From NCBI GenBank assembly GCA_023055355.1, contig JALJCS010000016.1, forward strand, positions 806,001 to 870,000: a DNA stretch of 64,000 nucleotides, given 5' to 3'. The translations under genes were made by a program, and so were the position numbers. A model generated the notes under the pieces. It was not told the origin of the DNA. It searched no databases and was given only the letters and a program-made list of their open reading frames with translations. This document shows, piece after piece, positions 21,238 through 33,200 of the stretch. Every line of letters begins with the position of its first letter. The first letter of the stretch is position 1. This stretch comes from Agelaius tricolor. Its lineage: Eukaryota; Chordata; Aves; Passeriformes; Icteridae.

Positions 21238-24200
21238 GTGGGTGCCGGGGCATGGCCCCCGCCTGGCTGGGGGGTCCTGGGGTGCGGCAGAGTACGGAGA
21301 TCCCGGCGGGGCAGAGCACGGGGAGGTCCCGTTTCCTGGGCTGGGGCAGAGCACGGGCGTCCCGGTATTTGGAGGGGCGGAGAACGAAGGGTCCGGTCCG
21401 GCTCTTGGGGCGCAGAGCTCGGGGGTCCCGGTATTTGGAGGGGCGGAGAACGAAGGGTCCGGCTCTCGGGGCACAGAGCCCGGAGGGGCAGAGCGCGGAG
21501 GATCCCGGCTCCCCCGGGGAACGGGGACTTCACGGGGAGCGGAGAGCTCGGGGAGCCGCGGTAACGCGGGGCAGGCAGAGCCCGGATCCGAGCTCGGGGC
21601 GCTGCTCGGGGCTGGAGGAGCGGGGCTGAGCGGCCCCGAGCCGCCCCCCGCCTCTCGCTCCGGTTCCCTGTGCCCGTCCGCTGCCTCCTGGCTCCAGCAC
21701 AAATTAACAACTTTTTCCCCCAAAGCCTTGGGGAGCCGGTGCGGGGCCGCCGCGGGGCACGGGCAGGAGCGGGTTCCGTGCTAGGAATTGATGTGGTGAA
21801 ATCGGAGCGCTTCTGGTGGAGGAATTGCTCGGAAAGTGGGCAGGAAGCTGGTGAGCGTGCGGCTGTGATTGCCGGTCATCCCCTCTGGAATGCCGAGCCG
21901 AACCAGGCAGAACCTCTGGAAATGCACCTCTGTCCCTTCTCTCCGGCTTCCAAAATTTAGGCTGGTTTTAGCTGCCTTTAACCGGCTTTATCGGTCTTTA
22001 TTTTCACTTCATTCATCCCCGCGGATGACTTTTGTTTAGGGAGGAGGTCTTTGTAAGTGGAGAAAGCCGTGTTTGGAAACTGTTGGCGCGGTAAATCATC
22101 TTTAATTGTGCCTGCCCGGTAAATGCTTCCCCATCCTGAGCCGTCCCTGTGCTCCTCTGCTGAGCTCGCCGCTGGCTCCGGGGAATAGCGGGACAGGGAG
22201 GTGAATGCGAGGCGCTGGATTTTATCAGCCGTCCTTTGAGATAGTGGCTATCTGTAAAATCCTGCTCTGAGGATGTTACCTGGACAGAGCTCGTGGGGAG
22301 GAGCTGGAGCTGCTCCCCTGGCCGATGACAGCTCCCAGGATCCACGGAGCTCAGCGGTGATTCATGAGCCTGTTATGAGGATTTGTCATGCGTGGGCTGG
22401 CGCTGCTCTGTGTTCATTAGCTGTCCCGTACTTTAGAGCTGTTTGTTATTCTCAAATTAGCCCAGTAATTACATTCAAACAAAGACTGGCAGCACCTGTG
22501 TTTGGTTTTGAATAGACATGGAGATTTTTCACTTCCAATAAACCCTCTCTTCAGAGGACATTTGAGCAGTCTTAATACCTTTGAGAGCTGAAGCTACTCT
22601 GAAATACACGAAGGGAAATTCCTTTCAGCGAGATCCTGTAAAAACAGGGATTTTTCTCCATAGTAAACTTACTTCCCCTGTTTATTACCTAGCTGGGTTG
22701 TGCGATCACTCCACCGTCTCCATCAAATAGCAGCAGCTTTTAATCTTCTCTGTGGGGGACAGACCCATCCCGGTAGGTGTGTGGGATGAAGCTGGGCTCT
22801 GTTCTGCTGGGAAGGAGGGGAGGTGGGTGGGATCCCTGCCAGCGGCAGCTTCAGAGATCCCGTGTGAAAGGAGTGCACAAGAGCTGCCTCTTTGGGAAAC
22901 CTCATCCCCCTCTCCTCTCCCCACCCAGCGCTGTTTCCTGCCGGGTGGAGAGAAACCCAATCCAGCCTGCTTTGGGGAGTTTTCCTCCAGGTGAAGGTGG
23001 TAGTTACGTGCTTTCCGATGAGAATCGCTTTATTACTGATTTGTGATGGAGGGAAGCCACGAAAAGCAGCAGAAAGTAAAAACCACGTTGGCTATGACCG
23101 ATTCCACGGTTATCCAGAACCTGAAAGTGGAATTACCTGGTTTTGTTAGCTCCAGCTGGCTGCTGGTGCTTGGAAAATCATCTGAGCAGCCTGTTCAGTG
23201 CTCTGCATAGTGAGACAAATGCCTGTCATTAGCAGGAGGGCAGGCTGGAAAGTTGGATGTGGGCTTCTGTGGGGCATGAAGGTCAGAGGAGGGGCCTCAT
23301 CCACCAGCATTTACAGGAAAGATCTAATTAATGTACTCAATCCCACTGCTGTGCCTCTGTGATTCCAGAATACATCCTGCCACCACAAACGTGTGTTTGG
23401 GACCTGGGTTGTGACAAGGAGATGTGTTCTTCAGCAGAGCTGGGGATTGTGTCTGTACCCACGAGATACTCACTGCTTGGTCTCTCTTGAGAGGCTGATT
23501 GAGGAAGGGTTGGTTTGTTGTTCTGCAAAACAAACCTCTCCTCTCTGGGCAGGCCTTGGCAAATGGACCTTCAGAGTTCTGACAGTGGCCTCTGCAGGGG
23601 AAAAGGCACCTGCTTATTGCTGTAACTCTGGGGCAACAGCTGGGGAGGGCTCAGTCTCAGGTGTGATATCCCCTCAGCTGAGCCTGGAATTCAGGGAAGG
23701 AGCACCTGGAGTTACTGGGAAGCCACCAGTGGGGTTGCTGGTGGTGCTCTGAGCAGAACTGGAGCTGCAGCCCCAGGAGTGGGGTCCCCACGGTTCAGGG
23801 GGCACCTGGGGGAGGTGGTGATGGGGCTCACCTGGGGGAGATGATGATGGGGATCACCTGGAGCAGGGGATGGGGATCACCTGCTGATGGTCCTCACCTG
23901 GGGGAGGTGATGAGGATGGGCAGATCCAAAACCATGTGAAAACTCCTAGCAATCCTTCCTCCTCTGGGAAAAGTGGTGCCGGGTTTTGTTTAATTAAGAG
24001 AAACCAAACCTGCCGTATAATTAGCGGAAAGCATTGTGCAAGGAACAAAGGGACACCTGAGCTCTTGCCCTGGCATAATGAGCTGTGATTATTAAATGAA
24101 TATCTGAACAAGCTCTGGAGTCAGTGACAGCTGAGCTTGTTCAAGGCTGTGTCAACACTCCTTTCCCTGTGGATGCTGCCCAGCTCTGTTAAGTGGATGA

Positions 24201-27200
24201 GTTTTCCTCTGGGAAAGCAGGAGTGGAGCAGTGTGGGGTGACCCAATGCACATGAAACATCTGCTCCTGCCCTGTCAGCAGCAGAGAGGGCAGGTACCAC
24301 CTCCTGCTCTGGGCTGACCCCTTTTGTCACGGGAATGAAGGATGCTGCTTGGGTTTGCTAATTCATCAGCAGCATCAGTGTTAGCAGTGATTTATAGCCC
24401 CAGTGTGCTGACAAATGCACATGAGTAACCAAAGGGGTGAAGTGAAAACCAGGTGCTTGATAACCTGATTTTAACCCTTTAAAGGTTCAAGATCATTTAC
24501 AGAAGAAGATCCTGGTGCTGCTGGGGGCACAGGAGAGCTTGTACATGAACAAGACTCCTGTGGCACTGTGTCCCGACTCTGCCCTGTGCAAGGACACAGA
24601 CCATTTGTCAGCCAGGCTGATCCCAGTGCCCTGACCCATCAGCAGAATTTTTCCAGTGCTGCTGCTGCTCCGGCTGGAGCAGCTCTGTCCTGTCCCCCCT
24701 CCCTGGGGCAGCCCGAGGTGACTTTGCCATGGCATCCTCAAGCACCCACAGCACTGTAATATTCCAATGTCATTCCTGGCCTGGCTGGGGTTGTTCCTTC
24801 AAGCGAGTTTGGTTCCAGGAAGCTTTATTCAGGCTCGTGCTAATGTGTTTGTTCTTGGAAAAAAAAAATCTCTTTGTGATTCATTTGCATTTAGTTAAGT
24901 GGAATTAGAGCTTGTTTGTGGGGTGAAGCTGAAGCAACACAACTGGCAATTTGTGGTGCAGCAGAAGCTTTGTGGTGCAGCCTGTTTACAGGTGCATTGT
25001 AATTTTCAGGCTCCGTAGAAAGGAGAGTTAATGCTTTATCGCTTTGGAATGTAGCAATTAAAAATATTTAAAAGAGTGGAGGTTCAGTGCAGGCCTGGGA
25101 GTTCAGTATCCTGAGCTGATATGCAGACATAATTACACAGACAAGCTCTATGCTTATCTCTTTGGAGTTCACATGACCTTTTGTGTAGAAGCAACTTACG
25201 GAGTGCTTTGTCAGTATTTAAATATTAATGCTAGCAAGCACATGCTGGCACATCTGAGGCTGATCCTGTTTGCCTCGCTCACTGCTGGCTGACCATGGCT
25301 GGGATTTGTTGCCTTCCCTGTGTGCAGGATGCAGCACTCACATCAGGTTTCATCCCCGCTGACACCTCCTGATGCTGTAATGAATGGCAGCACACAGATC
25401 AATGGGGCCGTGCCTGAGAGCTCAGAAATTCCAGCTAATGGAGTCCTGGGCAGGCAGGAGCTGTGCTGCTCCCACTGGCAGCTGGACTCTGACCCTGCTC
25501 CTGCTTCTCCCTGTTTAAAGGGGAAATATTTCCCCTGTGGGGTGAAGCCAGGCTGCAGCAGGGGCTCCCCTCTATCCAGGTTGGGGGGTGTGATATTCCT
25601 GGTGTGTGTGAGTCTGGCCCCAGGTGCCAGGGGTGTCCTCAGCAGAGTTTGGAAATGCAGAGCCCCAGCAGCTCTGGTCACTTCTCTTGGTGTCCAAGTC
25701 AGGCTGTGCCTCAAGGCTGGCACTCGCAGGCTGTTTTATCAGTAAAGTGTTCTGGAGTTTTGTGTTGGCCATGAGATATGAGAAAGTTGTTTGAGAACAA
25801 AACTGGGACTGTTTTTAGTTCTTTGAGCCGGCTTTGCCTCCTGCAGGGATTGTAGGCAGAATCCTTTGGCACTTCCAGTGTGGCCTCGGCGCTCTTGTGG
25901 CTGCTGCTGGTGGATTTTCCCCTGGCACAGCCTGGCAGAGAGAAACTGGCACTGCTGTGGGGGACCTCTCACTCCTTGCAGTGGGAAATGTTCATTTTGA
26001 GAGGATTTTTTGACCTAGAAGTCGATTTGAATTTTCTTTATTCTTAATAGATTGATCTTGATGGGACATGCTGACTTGGGAGGAACAGGGTAAAATCAGG
26101 GATGTTTATGAGGAGATGTAGCTGCCTGCTTTAAGCTGTTTGTTAGGACACTGTTACCTGCATTAATGACAGGCTGCAGTTACATTTAAACACACCAGGC
26201 ACAGCTGTTCAGGTGAGTTTTTTTGACAGGAGTGTTTTCAGCACAATACCAGACCAGAGCAGGCCTAAGGGAGCTGCTGGTTTTTATCCCATTTTGAACT
26301 AAGCCTTGCCCACTTTGTGGCATTCAATGGCTTTTTTATTCTGGAGGATTTTTGGTGAATGAGGTGGTAACACAAAGTGCTGCCTGTGGGAAGGTGCAGG
26401 GTGAAACAAGAGCCCTGTGTTCAGCCTGTGTCTGGTTTTCCCTTGCACAGACTAAACCCACATCTCACTCCTGCAGTCTGGCACTCCAAAGCCTTTACAC
26501 GTGGGGACAGACGTGTCCTGGGAGGTAAGATATGCTTGTAAAACACAAAAGATGCCATTTCTGCTCGCCCCAGTGGGGTTTAACCCGGTATGTGCAGTAT
26601 TTTTTCAGCCAGGTAAGCCAAATTCTTCAGGAGAGGTGGGTTTGGTGAAGTGCCCTTGCACTGCAGGGGAAGCTGCACCTGGGAAACATTTTTAAAAGAA
26701 ACATTTTTAAAAGCCAGTTTTCTGACCTAACTTACCTTTCATTCTGTCAGTGCAGTTTTAAAACAAACCAAAGCACTTCAAAAGCCTTTGTCACTTTGTG
26801 CCATGGAAAGGGCAGGGCGTGTCTGTCCCCACGTCGGGTTTGATGACAAATGTACTCTGCCCTCTGGAGAAAGAGCAGGGACTCCAAGTGTGCGGCCTGG
26901 GGGACGTGTGAGCCTGCCCTGGCTCTGAAAGGGGTGCTTTGGGTTGGATTCTGGCAGGAAATCCCTCCTTGGGAGGGAGTGAGGCCCCCAGATCCCTGGC
27001 AGTGCCCCAGGCCAGGCTGGACACTGGGGCTGGCAGCACCTGGGACAGTGGGAGGTGTCCCTGCCGTGGCAGGGTGGGATGGAATGGGATTTAAATCCCT
27101 TCCAGCTGCTCCTGGGCTTCTGTGAAGGGCCACTGAGAGCCTGTGAGCTGTGCTGTGCTGGCAGTGTCCCCAGAGCTCTCTGCTCCCCTGTGGGCTTATG

Positions 27201-30200
27201 TCACCCACTAATGGCATTACAGGGACTGTGTCCCTGCTGGGCTGTGCTGGGGACAGGATCAGCCTGGCCCCGTGGTGGCAGGAGCTGGGCTCACTTTCAC
27301 AGCTTTATCCCAGCTCGCTGTGAAGGGCTTAGGAGCTGCTTTGAGTCACTGCTGGTATTTCTGGGCTGGCTTAGGTGACCTTAGAGCTCATCCAGTGCCA
27401 CCCCTGCCATGGCAGGGACACCTCCCACTGTCCCAGGGTGCTCCAAACCCATCCAGCCTGGCCTTGGGCACTGCCAGGGATCCAGGGGCAGCCCCAGCTG
27501 ATCTGGGCACCTGTGCCAGGGCCTGCCCACCCTGCCAGGGAGGAATTTCCTCCAAAGCCACCTAAAGCTCCTCTTTTCCTGTGGGAGGCCGTTGCCCCTT
27601 GTGCTGTCCCTCCATGCTCTGAAGTTTTACAGTGTCTTAGCAGAGGGTGTGGAGGATGCTCAAAGCTCACCTGGACTTGAGGAGTACCTGGGGAAGTCCA
27701 TTCTTGCAGCTCAGGAGGTTTGTCACTGGCTGAGAGCTGGGAGGGCCCGTGGAGCAGGGGGTCTGTGTTCTGTCTCTGCTCTGGTGTCTGTCTGCAGCAA
27801 CCAGGCTGCTTCTGGTGCCAGCCCAGCAGGGAGGTGGGCTGCTCTTCTCTGTGGAGACACAGAGCTAGGCTGGGCTTAGGAAAACAGGTGTGTTAACACA
27901 GACTGGGCAATGTCAGCCTTGGCCAGGCGTCTGTGGGGTGGAGGGGGATGTAGCACCTCCAGAGATCTGCACTGCTGGGGTCTGATGATGTTCCTGGTCT
28001 TAATTTTGGGAAAAAAAGTCTGAATTAGGCTATGCACTTCAGGTACTGTAAAGAGCATGTTGGAGTTGGTGCCTTTGAGCTCTCTGGGTTGAGCTGCCTT
28101 GGAGAAGGTTTAATCCCTGGGGTTTGTGCTCCCTGAAGCTGCTCGGTGCTGATGGAGCATGGAAGCTGCTCTGTGCCTGGCTGGAGCTGGGCAGGGCTGG
28201 GGAGTGTGGTTTAGCAATCCTAAATCTCGTGGTCAGGGCTGTCTCAGGAGGATCTGCAGCACAAAGGGGCTGCAGGGTGAGTGCGGCTCAGGAGACACGA
28301 GGAATGTCTGCAGGCAGATGAGATGGAGACAAGGAAAGCCTTTGGGATGAACACCTGGAAGCCACAGTCTTACCTACATTTCTCACCAAACTGATTTTGG
28401 TCAAGTGGGGCTTTTCTGTCCCTGCCACTTGGGAGGTGTATTTATTCTCTCCCCCAAAATATCCATTTTTAGCTTGAGGAGACAGACTTGGTTGTGGTCA
28501 GAAGACAGCACAGTCACTGCACTTTTTTGGAGTGGCCTTGTCACATGGATGCTAATTGCAGAGAGGTCTTGGATCCTTCTTTGGGGAATGTTGGTGCTGT
28601 GGGGTAAAGGCTGGTGCCCACACTGGGGACCAGGGGACAGTTCACAACTTACTGGCAAAGAGAGAATTTGCCCAAATCAGCGATTGATTTAAAAATTCTC
28701 TGCTGAGAAGATCCATTTATTGGGTTATTTGCAGCCTCTGGAGTGTGTCCTCCAGGGTGAGTCTAAGTGGTTTTCCTGGCCCTGGACCAGGTTTCTCTCC
28801 TGCAGACAAAACAGTGCATTGCTTGTCTTGTTGACCTACTCCTCTAAATATGGCACTTGGGAGATCTCCATTTAAATTTAAAACTTGTGAAAGGGGATTC
28901 TCCATCTCCCTCCTGTTAATCATTGTGCTGTCTGTTTAATGTTTTCACAGCCTCTGTGACTCCTCTCGTTTCACATGTTGGGAGACAGACTGGCAGCAGC
29001 AGTAAGCTGAAACCAGGTTTTATTCAGAAAGGGTTTCAGTGCTGTAAAAGGAGAATTTTTTTGAAGCAGAGGCATGTGTGTTTTCTAATTTAAAATGGGT
29101 TACATTTCTGTCAAAATAGGATCAGGCATTCCATCTGCTCGGCGGTTGGAGCTGTCTGAAGTCTGAGCCCGAGTCTGGTTCTTGCGGCTTTGTGGCGCGG
29201 CGGAACGGGGAAGGAATTACTGCTGGGAGTATTTCAGTCCTGCTGTGTTATTAGCGGTGCTGAGCACGACCTTCCCCCGTGTGGGTGCCCGGTGGCCGTG
29301 AGGAGGAGCGTGTTTGTCATTTCTGAAGAGCGCTTGCCTGCCTGTCTGCGGGGCTGGGACGTGCCTGGCCCCTGAGCTCACTGCCCGCACCGTGACTCAG
29401 GGCACGGGCACGCCGGGAATGTATTAATAGCTATTGCTTTCTATCGCCTGCCTATCAAGTAGTGCCTTATCAGAAAATAGATCGGGCTGCTGAGGCTGCC
29501 TGCGTGTTGTTTACAGCCCCTGGGCTCCGGGCACTATTTCCCTGAGCGCCGTCCGTCCGTCCGTCTGTCCGGCGCTGAGCGCGGCTCTGGGCAGCGCACG
29601 CTCCTGCGAGTGTCCCGGAGTGATGAAGGCTGAGGATGATGCTGAGGATGGGGAGAGCACCCTCGGGGAGCCGAGCTAAGTGAGGATGGAGCGGGAGGAG
29701 CCGCGGGCGGCGCAGGGCAGCGCTTCCTCGCCGTGAGCTGCGCTGCGGATGCGGCCGGGCCGGCGGCTCCTGGCAGCTCGAGTTCAGCATGATTTGTTGG
29801 TTCTCTTGTGCAGCCAAGGACACAGTAGGTATCTGGGAGCTCTAGCTGGGGTTTCGTACCCTGGCAGGAATTTACAAAAATTGCTGCAAAATGTGAAAGC
29901 TTGGGTTGTGCAAATGGGGTGGAGTAGTTCTGTTGAATTGATGAGTGTTGTATCTCCTTAGCAACTCCTCCTGCGAGGAATCTTCCCTAAATGATAAATG
30001 TGTTTGTTAAATATGTAATGATTTAGTCGTGGAATGGTTTGGGTTGGAAGGGATCTTAGAGCTCATCCCATTCCACAACCTGCCATGGCAGGGACACTTT
30101 CCACCATCCCAGGCTGCTCCAATGTCCAGCCTGGCCTTGGGCACTGCCAGGGATCCAGGGGCAGCCCCAGCTGCTCTGGGCACCTGTGCCAGGCCCTGCC

Positions 30201-33200
30201 CACCCTCACAGACAGGAATCCCTTCCCAATATCCCATCCATCCCTGCCCTCTGGCAGTGAGAATGATTCCCTGTGTCCTGTCCCTCCATCCCCTTTTAAA
30301 CTTAGTGCACCATAGGCTGTGGGTACAAATGACTGAAGTGTTGGTTTTTTTTAAGTAATGCTTCTGTTAATCAGAACTTTTATGCAATGGGAGCAGGGAC
30401 TGGCTGGGGGGGATTTGGGAGGACTTTCTGTCCATTTGGCTGAGTTGTGCTGGGAGGTATCAGCTGCCGAGGTACAACCCAGCAATCCCAGCACCCAAGG
30501 TGAGATCTCTGTCCCGTAGGGATGGGAAGGCGCCAGGAGAATTTCAGGAGCACAGCGTGCGATGCTGTGCTCGCACAGTCTCCAGGGTGTTTGACACGAA
30601 AAGCTGAGCCTTGCACGAGGAGGTGGCTTTGCAGGGCAGCCTGTCCCAGCTGGGGAGGGACATGGCACTGTGATGTCACCAGAGCAGTGACTTCTCAGGC
30701 CAGGCTGCCTTGGCCTTCAGGCTAATGGATGTGTAAATTGATTGATGAGTCAGTGCTGCACCTCAGCCCCGCAGCACTGGTGCTAATTTCATTAGTGCTC
30801 TATTTTTATTACTCCTGTCACTTCTAGCAGGGCGGGACTGGGTTAGCTGCTGCTAAGCCTTCATGATTACAGTAATCTTGTTTATTGTGGGAAAGCAGAG
30901 TGAAGATTATCACCCAGAGTCGTTAGGGCTGGAAGGGCCCTCTGGAGATGCTCCAGGCCAGCCCCAGCACGGGCAGGCTCACCTGGAGCAGGTGACACAG
31001 GCAGGACATGGCCAGGTGGGGTGGGGATGTCTCCAGAGAGGGAGAATCCAGGGCTCTGATCCCTCTGTGGAAAGAAGTTCTCCCTCATGCTGAGATGGAA
31101 ATTCTTGTGGTTTAGTTTCTGGCCATTGCTTCTTGTCCTGGGTACCACTGAACAGTGTGGAATTGTCCTCTGCCACCTCTTGGAGATATTTGTGTGGATT
31201 GATGGGATCTGCTCTGATCATGAGTGCAGCACCCTTTTACAAATCACTGCAGGTGCAGGTGGTGATTTTGGGGTTGTTCTCTTTTGTGTGCTCTCTTTTA
31301 CTTAAACAAACCCTGGGCTGGGGTTACCTGCTTTAATGTTCTTCATGTTGTGAGGAATTTCTGACCCGCAGTGAAAAGTAACTTCATGCACCCACAGGCT
31401 GCTTGTGTCTCACCCTTACCTGCAAAGTCTTTTGCTGTGCAGAGTTAGATTTGAATGTTATATTCCTATTTTGAGTAAAATACTCCTTTGGAAGCCTTGT
31501 TCTTCCCTTAAAAGCTCCTTGGATATCCAGTTATCAGTGTCCAGCATGGATGTGAGGTTTCTGTCCCAGAGCAGTTTCCTGAAAAGCCCAGAGCCATTCA
31601 CAGGGATGGTTTGGCAGGGAAGAGAACAAGCTCTGCATTTTGGGATGGGAGGCTTGGCCTGGGGCCTGAAATTCTAAGTTTGAAGTAAACAAGAGAGGAG
31701 TGAGTGGGGGGTGAGGGCTGTCTGGGGCTGGATGGAGGTGGTCTATTTATAACTGGCTTGGGCTTTCTCTGCCCTCCACAGTGCTTTGGAAACTGCAGGC
31801 AATTCCAAACTATCAATGTTGAATCTCTTCCTTCTGCAGCTCAGTAGCTGTTCTTCCCTTGGCCATCACACTTAGCTAATTCATGACCCACTGAACAGTG
31901 TGGCACAGCCAGGAAAAGCCATGTCCTGGGGTGTGTTTTTAGTGCATCCATTTGTTGTCAGAACGTGACAAACTGAAACAGGATGAGGAAAACCAAAGAA
32001 ATTTGATCCTAAAGGTCTTCTTTAGGACCAAAGTGACTTACCCAGGCTGTCCCAGAGCTCTGCACGCCAACAACAGTGACAGGGATGTTGCACAAATAGT
32101 TCCAAACATCCTGGTGGGTGCAGCACGTTGTTTGTAAACCAGTTTTGGATTTTGTTGTGGCTCAGCCCCGGTGGATCCTGGTGCTCCATAAACTCACATC
32201 TGTGCTTCTGTCCCCCAGCTGAACCCGGACTGGAGCAAGTATGATGACAGGTTAATGAAGGCAGCTGAGAGGGGCGATGTGGAGAAGGTTTCATCCATCC
32301 TGGCCAAGAAGGGGGTCAGCCCCACAAAGCTGGACGTGGAGGGGAGATCCGCGTAAGTGACCTCCAGAGCTGGGGAATGCTGCTGGGGGCTGCTGAAAAT
32401 CATACTCCTGCTCTAGAGTGTGGAAATCATACTCCTGCTGCTCTAGAAACCTTCTTGGGTGCAGAAATCTGGGTAATACCTCATCTGAATCTAGCTCCAC
32501 CAAGCTGGATGGAAAGGGAAACTCCCAAACAATCTTCACTTCCAGTGGAGATAGATGAGTGTTTACAGGCTTGCTCTTGCCAGGTTTGAGTATAGAGGGA
32601 AGCTGACACCCCACTGGTATTTCACCTGCTTCACTGATCCAGGTAAATAATGATCGTTTCTCAGGAAATTTGCCTTGTTCCTTGAAGTAATATTTGCAGA
32701 ACCCTTAGGTCTGGATGCTGTCCAGAGCTGGCCCCTGTAGCACTTCCCTGCTGCTTTGCCTTTCCTGACCAATATTGCCATTCTCATGTACAAATCAGCT
32801 GTGCTTAAGCAAGGTCTTTTCTCTCTTTTTTTTTTTTTTTTTAAGATTCCATGTTGTAGCATCAAAGGGAAACCTGGATTGCTTGAACACCATCCTGGTG
32901 CACGGAGTTGATATCACAGCCACTGATGCTGCAGGTGGGTTCCTCACAGGCCCTGAAAGGGCAGCCTGAAAATGCTCCCAGCTGGGTTTCATGCTGAAAT
33001 AAAGTTAAGCTGGACCACAGGATAGCTCTTCCTTCTTTCTGAAGCTGGCAAAAAACGAATTATTTGTGTGGCGTGTTGCTGGTCTTGAGGAAACTGGCCT
33101 GTCATGGAATTCATGAATGCAGCAGAACTTCAGGAATGTGGGTTTGTGCTGCTGTAATTGTGTTTATAATGTGCTCCAGACTCACTGATGAGATCAGCAT

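Larger units (their letters stand above)
21238..32218 (+). other. UACA: UACA intron 1 (about 11 kb)
   Basis: Separates exon 1A from the ankyrin exons and contains alternative exon 1B and several CR1 copies. Repeat-free, AT-rich blocks at about 22350-22520 and 24800-25260 look like candidate enhancers. Apart from exon 1B, no exon is recognised; the open frames in it are short and unsupported. Confidence 0.8.

Noticed and set aside
20607..21723. Minus-strand frames of about 365 codons over the UACA promoter, possibly a divergent gene
   Set aside because: They cover the CpG island, where stops are rare, and have low-complexity Pro/Ala/Arg/Gly content. A divergent non-coding transcript is possible but sequence cannot show it.
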